NCBI GenBank assembly: GCA_028456385.1
Contig: JALNQF010000048.1
Span: forward strand, 207,121 to 271,120
Source of the DNA: Ophiosphaerella korrae
Lineage: Eukaryota; Ascomycota; Dothideomycetes; Pleosporales; Phaeosphaeriaceae
Reading direction: 5' to 3'
DNA length: 64,000 bases
Shown here: positions 23,681 through 34,588 of the stretch, piece after piece
Layout of the letters: each line of letters starts with the position of its first letter
How positions within the stretch are numbered: the first letter of the stretch is position 1
Made by a program: the position numbers and the translations under genes
Notes under the pieces: generated by a model
The model's input: only the letters and a program-made list of their open reading frames with translations
Databases searched by the model: none
Told to the model about the DNA's origin: nothing

Positions 23681-23890
23681 CTAGATCCTCAGCACTTCTT
23701 CTGTTGAGGTGCCAGTTTCTTTATTGTATCAGTTATGCCGACGTAGTCTATCTCCCTGCATATGAGATCCTTTGTTTGATTCCTTTGTTTGTGAGTGCTG
23801 AGGCTGTGATCTTTCAGCTGTGGCGGGGTTGGCGCATCTCAGCGCGCACGCTATCGCGCATCCGATCACGCACCGTATCTGACACACCCC
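23681..23890 (-). repeat. LTR-like direct repeat, copy A
   Basis: Shares with 25691-25983 a long block from CTAGATCCT through GGCGGGGTT, then CGCATCTCAGCGCG and the end motif near GACACA. Substitutions are nearly all transitions. Confidence 0.75.
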
Positions 23891-24044
23891 TTTAGTTTGG
23901 CAACTTGTTGGCAAGCTGGACACTCATGAGGTAAGTGTAAGATTGTCGAGGTAGTCTTGGATCTTATTAAGAGGTGCCTTATATGTTACTTAGTGTTCTT
24001 TTACTTCTACTAGTCCGAGCTGATTTAAGAAGCTTTCCTATTTG

Positions 24045-24330
24045 TTTGCTAGTAAGACCTTCGTAAACCCGTCTGCTGTCATCTTAGTTGATGGAATGTA
24101 TTCTACTTTGATTTAGCTAGTAGAGACCTCTTGTCTTAGCCAGTGATTATGGATATCAACGTGCCGAAGCTTGGTTTGTAGCTTGGCCAGTTCTTTAGTG
24201 ACGAGCCAGATTGTTTGAGTATTATCGCACTGGATAGTGATGTGACTCGTAGGGGGTTTGACTTGTAGTTCGTCGAGTAGTTTTGATGTAAATATAGCTT
24301 CTTTTAGTCTATGATCTTCTCTGCCGAAAG
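24045..24330 (-). pseudogene. Copia-type RNase H fragment
   Basis: The minus-strand frame reads LKEAIFTSKLLDELQVKPP, ITIQCDNTQTIWLVTKE, HVDIHNHWLRQEV and EYIPSTKMTADGFTK. These correspond to the end of Copia polyproteins (RNase H followed by the adenine-rich terminus). One in-frame stop is present. Confidence 0.75.
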
Positions 24331-25019
24331 CTTGGTCGGGTGAGCTAGCTCGGCCTCCTTGAATAGTTTGTCTATTGGATGGTTATCTATTGATAACTGA
24401 TTGCTGAGCTAGAACTTAGTTCTCTGGCCTGCACTGGCGCGTTGCTTGATTACAGTTCTGAGTTGATGCGTACCGCAGATTCGATGCGCAGTAGCTGAGT
24501 TGATTCAGTGGCGAGCTAGGTTCGATCGATCTGAATCTCACATGCTAGCTCGGCGCTTAACGTCAGTTCTAGCGACGTCACAGCTGGCGCGGCTCGCCGC
24601 GTCGCAGCTGGCAGTATCGTAGCTGGCAGTATCGCAGTTGGTGCTTTGTGGTTGAGTTAGAGGCGAGCTAGTATCGCGCACTAGCATCGCAGATCGATTG
24701 CTATCGCCGATCTCTAACGTCACCTGAAGCCTATGAGCCAGCCGAGTGAGCTAGCTCGCAAGCTCTATCCATGAGCTGAGCCGAGAGCTGAGTCGAGATT
24801 GCGATCTCAGCTTAGTATAGGGTTGAGCGTGAGCAATCGTTGCGCTGGAGCTCTGGCAGCAGCTCGTAGTCGTTGCGCTCGCACACGCACCTTATCTGAT
24901 ACACCCCTTGAGTTTTGCTGAACGAGGTGCTCAATTTTAGTAGGTCCTGTATGGCTGAGTCTCTTGTGCCGTAGTAGTACTGGCGCTCTAGCTGTCTGAG
25001 GTTTGTAGGTTTAATGTGC

Positions 25020-25260
25020 TGCTTAACGCAGTAGATTGTGCTTAGCGCGAGACAGTAGATGATGCTCAGCGCGATGCATTAGATGATGCTCGGCGCGATG
25101 CATTAGATGATGCTCAAGTTGATGCTCGGCTTGATGCTCGGCTTGATGCTGAGCTTGATGCTCGAGTTTTGATGCTGAGCTTGATGCTGAGCTTATGCTG
25201 AGTTTGATGCTCGGCTTGGTGCTCTAGTTGATACTTAGCTTGATACTCGAGTTGGTTATC
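25020..25260. repeat. Tandem array of a 12-bp unit with longer upstream units
   Basis: About ten imperfect copies of TTGATGCTCGGC follow two to three copies of a longer unit containing GCGATGCATTAGATGATGCTC. The array lies inside the Copia relic. On the minus strand a 12-bp unit would encode a four-residue repeat, but the frame is not maintained. Confidence 0.75.
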
Positions 25261-25690
25261 GCGAGTATTTATCGCAGTCTTAGCAGCAAAAGCGCTCTTA
25301 ATACTTAGCGGTATAGGAGTCTAAGATTGCTTCGTGCGAGGTTTAGAGTTGATTATAGGGTCTGCCCTAGATTGAGTCAACTTAGATTTGAGTCTAAGAA
25401 CTAGCCTGATAGTCTAGTGTACGTTGATATCGAGGTCTACTCTAGATTGAGTTAACGTCAGCACTACTAAGCTAGCGGACCGGGATTCGACTCACCCGGG
25501 GTTTCAACTCACTGACCCGAAAGCACCCATCTACATGAAAAATCGTGTTTATTCTCTCAACCTAGTTACAATTGCCACTCTGTACACATAGACTGAAGAG
25601 TTCTAGCTGCTGCTTTAGTTGCCGCTCTCTCTACTTCTCTCTCTACTGTTTTATAGTAAGTACTATTATCTTCTAGCTACCTCTTAATAG

Positions 25691-25983
25691 CTAGATCCTT
25701 AGTACTCCTTCTATTAAGGTGCTAGTTTCTTTATTATATTAGTTATACTAACGTAGTCTATCTTCCTATATATAAGATCCTTGGTTTAATTCCTTTGTTT
25801 GTAAGTGCCGAGGCTGCGATCTTTTAGCTGCGGCGGGGTTAGTAGCTTAGCGATCGTCACGCTAGCTCAAACGAGCCAATCAACAGATTCCAGGTTGACC
25901 TGGAATCTGTTGCGCATCTCAGCGCGAACGCTATCGCGCATCTGATCGTGCATCCGATCACGCACCTCATCCGACACATACCC
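25691..25983 (-). repeat. LTR-like direct repeat, copy B, with a 70-bp insertion
   Basis: Homologous to 23681-23890 but carrying an extra segment at 25841-25910. The right end of that segment is a 30-bp near-perfect palindrome (25882-25911). Confidence 0.75.
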
Positions 25984-26999
25984 TGTTCCCTAGGACCAAT
26001 GAGCCCTCGGGCCCCGGATATGCATCGGGCGCACAACACCACAACAGAAGCATTCACAGAACGCATTATATACTGGTCATGTTGAAGAAACACATAACGA
26101 GTTTCAGCGGACCCTGCTGAATGCTGCAGCCTAAGCACGACAAAGTTACTCCCCCTACAGAGCCTCATGTCCAGCCACCTAAACACGGAAACTTCACTGT
26201 CCATGAACAGAGCCTCAACATCCCTCACCCTAAACATCTTGATAATCAACCATTCACATTGCACTTCAAATACAGGTGGTCAGCAATACTGGCCGTTGGC
26301 GCAAATTGAACCCAATCGAGCATACACAGTCATTGGAATCCAGGTCAGGCGTAACCAAATCCTTGAAGCAGGTGGTCAGCATATTACCATTTTTGGGGCC
26401 TAATCGTTCGTGGAGTGCAGACCAGAGAACGGTTGGTGGCATAGCCACAACGCCAAGTGCACGTGCCACCACCTGTTGGCGTCCAAAACGAAATGGCTAC
26501 CGCTTTCAGTGGACCAAGTTATGGTGGTATGGTCAGAGATATTAGGCGCACGATATTGTACTTTCGGGCCACGTTGTTTCGTGTGGGGCGTGCGATCTTC
26601 CACACACCTGTTGACAGACGTTTATCATACTTCGTACTCTGAATCCAATAGAGTACCGTGCTGGAGTATGGCCGGATTCTGTCGGGATGAAATATTTGCA
26701 AACTTGTGACATGTGGGCACAGACTTGGAAATGGCTCAAACTATAGAAAGAATGGCTACAGCCGGACGACTACGGATTTCTCAAGTAGCCTTCTTACTTA
26801 TTTCCATTAGTATTACTTTTTGAAACATCAACCGAAGTCTTTGGGTCGAGTCTTTGGGTCGAAATCGCACAGCATTTTTTTCACAGGATCTCTGATCGAG
26901 GAATAAGAAAGCACCACAGGTTCTTCAACTTGACCATCCTTGTCAAACGACCATTATGAATGTAAAACTTAGTTCCTTATACCTACCGTCCCCTAGATT
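25984..26999. other. Gene-poor stretch
   Basis: Short open frames on both strands (26100-26740) are mutually overlapping and show no domain. Nothing is recognised. Confidence 0.45.
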
Positions 27000-27483
27000 T
27001 AGGTCCTTTGATCAGAATCATTCGCCTCAAGCCTGGTACTGGTGATGACCCACTCGAGGGGAAGCTCGAAATAACGGATACAGGCCCCGAGATTGTTATC
27101 ACATTCGATGCATTATCATATATTTGGGGAAATCCTACGAAGTGGAGATTTGTTGGCTTTGGCGAAGGACAGATAGCGGTAACCCGAAACCTCGATGTAG
27201 CACTGCGCCGAATCCGCCATGAGGGCAACGTAATGGCTATACGGGCGAACGGCATATGCATCAACCAAGACGATCTCAAAGGACATGGCGAGCAAGTGAA
27301 GCTCACGGGTAGCATCTATAGCAAAGCAGAACATGCCATCGCTTGGCTAGGACCTGGTCTTCAAGAACAAGCTGCCGACATATCCAGCGTGTTGAACAAA
27401 GTACGACCAGAACTCGCAGCGCAAGAGCAATTCGAAGCTCTTAGTGTAATTCTGAAACTGCAATGGTTTTTATATGGAGTCTA
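27000..27483 (+). pseudogene. HET-domain protein, N-terminal fragment
   Basis: The frame reads IRIIRLKPGTGDDPLEG, then FDALSYIWGNP, ANGICINQDD, QVKLTGSIYSKAEHAIAWLGP. These are the ordered motifs of a fungal HET domain. The normally conserved WIDA before ICINQ is replaced by AIRANG. The frame stops at about 27483 soon after the HET core, and downstream frames to 27940 are scrambled. No in-frame ATG is evident at the family start, so the 5' end is missing or unrecognised. It is a different paralogue from the HET gene at 5529-7810. It was probably once a cell-death or self-recognition protein and is not functional now. Confidence 0.75.
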
Positions 27484-28571
27484 ATACGTTAGATGCGGAT
27501 GATGAGGGACTATTAGCACAGTCCAATACAGAATTGGTCTTGGAATTCAGTGATGAAAGCCTAAAGTCCAAGATTCTATTATTGCTACTGTTTCGTCCGC
27601 CGCGCAGAGCAGCGTGGTCGATGGCCTATCTGAGAGAACCTTCGAGTGCATCGCCGCTTTCTGAAAGGAATATGTTGAACTATTGGAGCCTGAAAGTTGT
27701 AAGCCGCATGTCTGAGACACAAATGCTACATTATTACATATCTTGATGGCAATCATGATACCTTCAAACGACTGTGCTGCTTCGCCCAGTTCTCAAACTA
27801 ACAGTGATGTAAATTTGGAGCAGTCCAACAACAGTCTGATGCCGGCGGAACCTATGCTCTCCAACATGCATGAGCTACCAACCGAAAGGCTCTATAATGG
27901 AGAACGACGGTATCTCAGACGAAGAAGGTCTTGGTGATGATGAGTCTGAATTATCAAATTATCTGGAAACCTATAAAAACATATAGCTTGTATGGCATCG
28001 CCATAAACTCTTCGTCACTTCGAAAGGCCAAGCTGGACTAGGACCTGCTGTGCTTGAGACTGGGCACATGGTGGTTGCCATGGAAGGGTATACATTTCAT
28101 AGCATTCTTTGCCCGTTTAAAGGGTGGTATTTGTCTGATATAGTGGTGCATCAGGGTAGGTAGGTGATCGGGGATAGTTTGGCCGAGCTTACGGCTCTAA
28201 AATGGGGTTCGAGAGAGATTGGGTAGGGCAGACAAAGACTAGTGCCAGCTAGTTATGTACCTAGTACACCATATAATTACCCTAGCCCCTCTCACTGACT
28301 GCGGGTCGAAACTTGCCTCCTGCTCCGAGCATCTCAGTATGCCACAGCATATGCAATTGTTAAGGATACAAACCCAAACGTTTCTATGTTGGCATGAAGG
28401 CAATGTCGATTGATGGCGCAATGTCTGTTCAAAGTACCACGGTTCATATAGGGCTGCAAAAATTAAGTAGGACCCGTAAAAAGGTCGTTCATAAGATAAT
28501 CAAAATTATAAGAATGCTAGCACAATGAAACGATTACTTAGTTTTTAGCGATGTTCCCCGAGCTACCCATT
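27484..28571. other. Scrambled downstream region of the HET remnant and spacer
   Basis: Short disjoint frames with frequent stops, which may include decayed C-terminal HET sequence. No other gene is recognised. Confidence 0.4.
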
Positions 28572-29261
28572 TTATTTCTCCTGCCAATCAAACCCATCCC
28601 ATCGTCCTTCCACACCCTCATGTTCTTCGCTCACCAACCCCAAACAGTCCACCATTCTCGTGAAACCTTGCTTCACCATATCAGCGACTCCTTTCGGCCG
28701 AGTATAAAAATCCATAACAGGCGGGAAAACCGCTACCCCCACACTTATAAGCTCGAGCATGAATGGAGCTCGGCGGCGTTTCTCTGGCCATAAGTACAAG
28801 CTTCCTTCTCTCTTTAAGCGTAACACTAGCTGCGCGCGTAATGAGGTCAGAATCGTAGCCTATGCGGATCCCGGCGAGTGCCCCCATAGAACATGGAACG
28901 ACGATCATGCCATGCGTTAAGAAGGAGCCCGATGACAGTCTTGCTGAACATCGCGCGGCGAGTATGTAAGGTCCGCCAATGAGTTGAGATATTTTGCTGT
29001 ATTGTTTGGTGCGTCTAGCTCATACTTGAGAGTAGAGGCACCCCAAGTAGATAGGATGACATGAGTTTCGACATTTAACTGGCGGAGGCGTTGCAAAAGC
29101 TCAATGGCGAGTGGGGCACCCGTGGTGCCCGTAACGGCAACGACAATGCGATTTTTCCGTGGAGCAAATGTATGATTTGACCCGAAACAGTCGAGCTGAA
29201 GCTTCGAGGGTGAGAACTGTGGATTGATTTGGTGGCCTTGCCTAAGATTATTGCTGAACAC
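28572..29261 (-). pseudogene. PAD1: UbiX/PAD1-type flavin prenyltransferase, two frameshifts
   Basis: The minus strand reads RIVVAVTGTTGAPLAIELLQ (flavin-binding start), then after a frame break [18 protein letters not shown] and [35 protein letters not shown]. After a second break near 28755 it reads [22 protein letters not shown] and the C-terminus. Order and spacing fit the UbiX/PAD1 family, which makes the prenylated FMN cofactor used by UbiD/FDC1 decarboxylases. The first break (about 28935) fits a one-base indel. The second has lost a few residues between SSIH and MLEL, as in a small deletion. It is head-to-head with the FDC1 pseudogene, 466 bp away, as expected for a phenylacrylic acid decarboxylase pair. 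Confidence 0.85.
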
Positions 29262-29727
29262 CTTTGGTCCGCATCGGCACCACGCTTAAACGAATCGCAT
29301 GGTACTTAAATGGCCAGTTTAAAATATATTCAATCCCATCTTATACACTGGTGTGCCACATTGAACTCTTAGAGATGCAAGTATCTTTGGATCAACACGA
29401 CGACGTCACCCGGGGACCATCTGAGGTCACTATACGATACCCCTAAGCAGACATAAGCGACCGTTTAGTATCTGTTCTTATAAGCCTTTCCCGAAAGACT
29501 CTTCTCGACACTGTAATTGGTTAAAACATGATAGCCACAATCTGAGTAGATGGTTGTCAATCAGTGTGGTGCCAGATGCCTGAATCTGGTTAGTGACATG
29601 CGATCTACGCTTCAATCAGCATGCGCATCGTATTCATGCATTAAGTTCGTGAGAACAGTGTATGTCTGTCCCGAATCCAGATTTGTTGGAAATCTGAAAA
29701 CCGTGAAACAAGATTAAGTGATGCAAC
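29262..29727. promoter_or_regulatory. Divergent intergenic region between PAD1 and FDC1 pseudogenes
   Basis: A 466-bp interval between the two divergent decayed genes, presumably the former shared promoter. No specific site was recognised. Confidence 0.4.
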
Positions 29728-31397
29728 GTGAAATCTCACTTTGTTGCTTGCTACATCGACTTACATAATTGCATTCTCCTAATGTTGCTCAAGATCAACA
29801 CCAGATTGACTGCGCAACATGCTCGCAAAAACAGTCCTTACTGTACCAGCCTTATGGCGTCGAAGTCTAGATGGCTATCAACCCAGACGCCCAACGCTGC
29901 ACACCTCGACTTCCGTTTGTTCGTTGATGCACTTCGCAAAGAGAACGACCTGGTTGACATCAACGAAGAGGTAGATCTAAAGCTCGAAGTGGCAGTAATC
30001 ACTCGCCGTGCGTACGGACAACGAGCTAAAGCCCCGTTGTTCAACAACGTCAAGGGTGCCTACGATAGCTTTCCCAGAATATTAGGGGCACCCGGTGGTC
30101 TTTCAAAAGACTGGAACGCATCACACCGGCGTCTAGCATTGCACCTGGGTCTTGAACCAACTACAGGTCCAAAAGAAATCATTGATTTCATGCTAAAAGC
30201 GAAGACGGAAAAGCCGATTCTTCCTATCCATGTCCAAGATGGACCCTGCAAGGAAGTAAAACTTCCTGGGTCTAACGTGGACTTGACGGGTCTTCCGGTA
30301 CCACTGCTCAACAAAGCTGATGGAGGCAACTACATCCAGACACTAGGGATCAACATCGCCTCGCATCCCAGCGAGCTGTGAACAAACTGGTCCATTGCTC
30401 GTACAATGATCCACGACAAAATCCGGATCACGGGTCTTATAATGAAGCCTCAATATATCGCTCGTATTTATGAGAAGTGGGTGGAGAAGGGCGAGGATGT
30501 GCCTTACGCCATCGCACTCGGCGCACCGCCGATCGCGGTTATGGCTGCCAGTATGCTACTTCCAGCAGGAGTTACTGAAGCGGAGTATTTTGGATCGTTG
30601 TGTGGCTCACCGCCGGAATTGGTGAAGTGCGAAACTAATCACATCTATGTTCCTGCGAACAGCGAGACCATTTTGGAGGGCACTATATCAGTTCGAGATC
30701 GCGGGCCTTAGGGGCCGTTTGGCGAGATGCATGGATACAGCTTCTTGGATGAGAATTCCCAACAGCCGTTGTATACTGTGTCAGCAATTACTCGCCGTAA
30801 GGATGCCATTCTACCAATCTGTGTTCCAGGTAAAGCTTCAGGGCCCGAAGAAACGCATACCATGATAGGGCCGCTTGCTTCTGCTGAGATGCGTCAGTTC
30901 CTGCAAGATGAAGGCTTCCTTGTGAAGCAAGTTTTTGCGCTATACGAGTCCCAGGTGATATGGGCAGCTGTTCAGGTCGATCGCGAAGCTTTAGCGCAAC
31001 TAAAAACGTACGCGAAGGAATTCTGCGAGCGAATCGGCATCTCATTTTTCGACACAAATCTAGCATGCAGATCCATCGTCTCCTGATCGTGGGTGACGAT
31101 GTTGACCCTTTCAATTTCAGCGACATAATGTGGGCGTACGCAACACCCTGTCGACCGTCGATAGATGACTTTCACTTCGAGGATGTGACCGCCTATCCGC
31201 TGGTACCATATATAAGCCATGGGCCGGGTACAAAATTGACAGGTAGCAAAGTCGTGAGTAGCTGCTTGTTGCCTGAAGAATATGAAGGCAAGCAAGGCTG
31301 GGCGGCATGTGATTTCGAGAATGGGTATCCGGAAAGCGTCAAGGAGAAGGTACTTGAGCAATGGGATAGACTTAGTCTAGAACAACTAAGCGAATGA
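29728..31397 (+). pseudogene. FDC1: UbiD-family ferulic/cinnamic acid decarboxylase, three lesions
   Basis: One colinear frame of about 500 codons from a start near 29854 (MASKSRWLS) or 29728. Motifs include FRLFVDALRKENDLVDI, TNWSIARTMI, PYAIALGAPP, GPFGEMHGYSFLDE and VGDDVDPFNFSDIMWA, and the end EGKQGWAACDFENGYP is intact. UbiD/FDC1 enzymes use prenylated FMN to decarboxylate cinnamic-type acids to styrenes. Lesions are TGA at 30379 (position of the Trp in a W-TNWSIAR context, TGG to TGA), TAG at 30709 just before GPFGEMHG (CAG to TAG is one route), and a frameshift near 31060 between the ERIGISFFDTN and IHRLLIVGDD regions. The remainder is well conserved, so decay looks fairly recent and matches that of its PAD1 partner. 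Confidence 0.88.
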
Positions 31398-32251
31398 TTG
31401 GAAATGTGGGCTTCTTGGCTTATAGTATTGTATTCCTACCTGAACGTTTCCGAATCGGGTGCCTAATCTTCCTCAGGGCAATAATCCTATCGCAGAACAC
31501 GGTGAATAGTTAGCATCGCGAGTGAGGTATCAAGACTTTGTTTTTCACATCGTGATCGCGCAACTTTGGGGATATGCGCGGCCGCTAGCGCACGAATAGG
31601 GTGGGTGATCTCTCAAGGCAAGCGGGCGCGAGGTAAATCTAATTCTAATATGTTAAATTGGCAAAAGGCGTTCCATTCATGATGCATAGCGCATGGAAAG
31701 ACTTACCCAAAGGCATCCATGAGGCAAATGCGAGGGACCAAAGTGTCAGCAAGACGATATTTAGCAGGGCGAACCGGTGGCAACTCAGCCTCCGCCCCAC
31801 CAATCCTTGCTCCTACGTAGGTGCCTTCCCAAGGTTGTATCTAGCTAAGGCCTTCTAAGGTTGTCAGCCGATTGCCCAATAAATACTACAATAAGTTGCA
31901 CGCCTGAAATTCGCACGCTTGAGCGAATGGCAGCCGACTGGCCGGTGGTTTGAAACCGCTGGTCGCAAGACCCTAGCGCTATAGTAAGGCCAACCACTGC
32001 GGTCAGTCATCCATGCGAACATCGTGGTCTTCCGGACCAGTACTGTAGTAAGTAAGGCTTATTTGAAGCTCAAAGCCCCAAACATTCTATTTCATTGATT
32101 TGATCTGACATTTACTGAGCATATCTTGACTTCCAAGTACCAGCCAGAAGTATACTTCATCAACGTTTTACCATTACCTTCCTACCTCATATTGAGATTC
32201 CATTATCTGAGAATACTTAAACACAGTTAAAAGAATTATTTTATCTCGATC
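31398..32251. other. Gene-free stretch upstream of the secreted protein gene
   Basis: No ORF with domain or intron support. It includes the probable promoter of the 32252 gene. A CACGTACGTG palindrome overlaps the start of that gene. Confidence 0.45.
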
Positions 32252-32813
32252 ATGCACGTACGTGTGCCTCAATTATTATTTCTATTAGCCACTATTAGCT
32301 TCTCCATTGGACTATCAGCTGGCTCCTGTAAGATTAAGCGCACACCTTTCTCCCTTGAAAATAAGTTTCTGATCAACTATGGGAACAGGTGTAAAATGCT
32401 CTGGACAAGATGTCGGGGTCAGTGAAGCGGAGCCTGCACTATCCATTTTTCTCAGGGGTTCGCCATCCCCACCCAGCAGTCCTTCGTCTGGTAAGCCTTC
32501 GGCACCAGCGCCGCCATCGCGCCCTCCAGGAACTACCCCGGGGCGACCACCCCGGCCCGACTTACCTGGTTCTGATGACACACCTGGCGATGACGAATCG
32601 CCGTCTTCACCCACAACAAACATCACCCGGTTAATACCTTCAGCGAGAGCATCAACGACATTAAAAACATTTATCTCAGAGCCATCTTCCAAGACGACTG
32701 CATGGCCTGGCTCACAGTCAGCAACAAATACTAGTTCCGCTACGAAAGTGCAGTATCGCCTATCGCTCATTTCTTTCGTCTTTTTACAGACAGTTTTGTT
32801 GTACCTACTATAG
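32252..32813 (+). CDS. Secreted, probably GPI-anchored Pro/Ser/Thr-rich protein
   Basis: Two exons (32252-32327, 32389-32813) separated by a 61-nt intron (donor GTAAGA, branch region CTGATCAAC, acceptor AACAG) give 166 residues. Residues 1-24 (MHVRVPQLLFLLATISFSIG and onward) are a signal peptide. The mature N-terminus begins with a CVKC pair. A proline/serine-rich region follows at about residues 50-95, then a Ser/Thr-rich stretch with an N-glycosylation site (NIT). The last 17 residues (LSLISFVFLQTVLLYLL) are a hydrophobic tail preceded by small residues, the pattern of a GPI-anchor signal. I infer a cell-wall or plasma-membrane surface protein. The family is not recognised. An unspliced reading would end after 57 residues. 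The antisense 186-codon ORF is a shadow. Confidence 0.62.
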
Positions 32814-34588
32814 AATTGTATAATTTCTAAATCATTTAGATCGGCATTCCCAGTTTTGTGGGCCGCCAGCGTCACGGTTACTCATTTAAAAAAAAACGAT
32901 GTTGAATTAGAGTGTCTTTGATCGGGAAAGCATTTTAAAAATCCAGGTTCGGTAATTTGTAGTATAGTGAACGATTATCTGATCTCCATTAATTATGGCG
33001 TATACTTTTAGTGGTAGTGTTGGTTGAGATTTCGTCAAGACACACGCTCGGTACCAACAAAAATGCGCAAGCCTTGCGAAGATGTTGCGTCCTGTTTCTT
33101 GAATCTGAGATTGCAATATCAATCATAGTTACTATCAAAGCTACCGTGCATGTGAGTCAACGAATCGGGATTCTTTTGACTGTGCCTTGCATTTGCATAG
33201 GCGCTAATCCAAAGGGGGCAAAACGAGGCTGAGTAAATGTCTGATGCCGCAACAACATCAACCAACATCCCCATCGTCTAAGACATGACGGATAGTCTGA
33301 GAGTTTTCTCCATATCAAGCGTTGGTGAACAGTACTTCATAGTATTCCACGAAAGAATTTAATTCCCGTATTGTATACGAACGGAGAATAAATACTATGA
33401 AGTCATGGGGCGCAGGTTCGCAAATATGAAACCCTGAGGCAAAGGCTGACACTGGGCGGAGTTAACCTAGCGTCCTAAGCACCGCCTCTTCTTGCTGGAC
33501 GCCTCAATCATGCATTCATGCAAACACCGACTCTTTTCTAATAAGCAGCAAGTCCACAGGTATATCATGAGTTCTTTTCCTCGTATGACTTTACTAACCA
33601 GTATTCATACCTTCTTCCTCCGGCTGTCTTGTTTTGTTGTCCAAGACAAGATTACTTAACTAAAAGTCTTCTAATACGTTCGCTTTACACACAGGCTGAG
33701 ATCAAACTGGTATCAATACCTCGACATCAGTAACAATATTTCTAGCACAGCTCAATATTACAGATGTGAAATATTTCCATAGGTAGCATTTGATCGCATA
33801 CAAAAGGGACATGAGATGAAAGTGATATCAGAATCATGTAATGGCGTTGCTGCATATTATGGTGTTGAAAGAAAAGAGTAGTTGACTTTTACCATCTAAT
33901 CGTATGTGCAAACCTTCTCCTACGGCTTGCTTAAATTGAAAGATACTTTAGTTTCTAGTGATGCCAGGTAGTCTTCAAATCCAATAAGCAATACTAGATC
34001 GCTCAATATGTGGACATGGAGACTAGCGAGGGAAGACGATGTCAACCAAATTTCTGTAAGCTTCATGTCGAGTATAATCACATGATACTTTAAGGATAGC
34101 CTTATTGTAGACCCTAGGTGCTTCTGAGATCACTAGTGCGAGTTTTCAGCATAGAGTCGACTTTGCATACCCACGTTCGACTGGAACCACGTGCAATTAA
34201 TGCTATGAGTTAAGTCACCCAATCAATCATGTTCTTGGCCTCAATGCTGAAAAGATTTGGTAACCGCGCCTTGAACATACATACCCGAGTCGGTTTTGGC
34301 TGGAGTGGGGTCTCAGAGGCCGATAATGATGGGCATGTAAGACGGCAACAATGCAGCCAAGCTGTGGCACAGTACGCAGTGAGGTGGCACAGTTGCATGG
34401 AGTTGGTGTGGCAATGAAGTCACCCAAGTGGAATGAGCCTTGATTTTTGGCTTTGTTAGTCCAGAAATACCCTTCTCACTCAAGGTTTTCCTTCTTTCAC
34501 AACGGTTGAACCATAAATCTTCGTAGTCGGATCCGCCAAGTCCACCTACTCAATAGACATCAGATTTCCTTTCTCAACAATATCTAAT
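32814..34588. other. Gene-poor stretch
   Basis: No coding region recognised. It contains a perfect 13-bp inverted repeat, ACTTCATAGTATT at 33334-33346 against its complement at 33391-33403. Short ORFs at 33011-33232 and 34210-34427 have no support. Confidence 0.45.
33334..33403. repeat. Perfect 13-bp inverted repeat with a 44-bp spacer
   Basis: ACTTCATAGTATT (33334-33346) and AATACTATGAAGT (33391-33403) are exact reverse complements. It could be a hairpin or the ends of a tiny decayed element. Confidence 0.7.

Larger units (their letters stand above)
23681..25983 (-). mobile_element. Ty1/Copia LTR retrotransposon relic
   Basis: Two direct repeats flank the relic: 23681-23890 and 25691-25983. 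Between them, close to the left copy on the minus strand, a degenerate Copia RNase H/polyprotein end can be read at about 24330-24045, with HVDIHNHWLRQEV followed by VEYIPSTKMTADGFTK and one in-frame stop. Having the polyprotein end next to the left repeat makes that copy the 3' LTR and the right copy the 5' LTR. Both begin TGTC on the minus strand. The internal part is only about 1.8 kb, so gag, integrase and most of reverse transcriptase are deleted or unrecognisable. Differences between the repeats are almost all C/T or G/A, as RIP produces. A third copy of the LTR-end motif (near 24890) suggests rearrangement or nesting. Confidence 0.75.

Noticed and set aside
24500..24530. B-box-like GGTTCGATCG
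   Set aside because: No matching A-box or cloverleaf; lies in the rearranged Copia relic.
25020..25260. CRISPR-like repetitive array
   Set aside because: Units are contiguous 12-mers without spacers, in a eukaryotic retroelement relic.
32315..32875. A 186-codon minus-strand ORF with Gly/Pro-rich centre
   Set aside because: It is antisense to the two-exon secreted protein, whose signal peptide, intron and hydrophobic tail are a much better explanation; the Gly-rich run mirrors the Pro-rich region.
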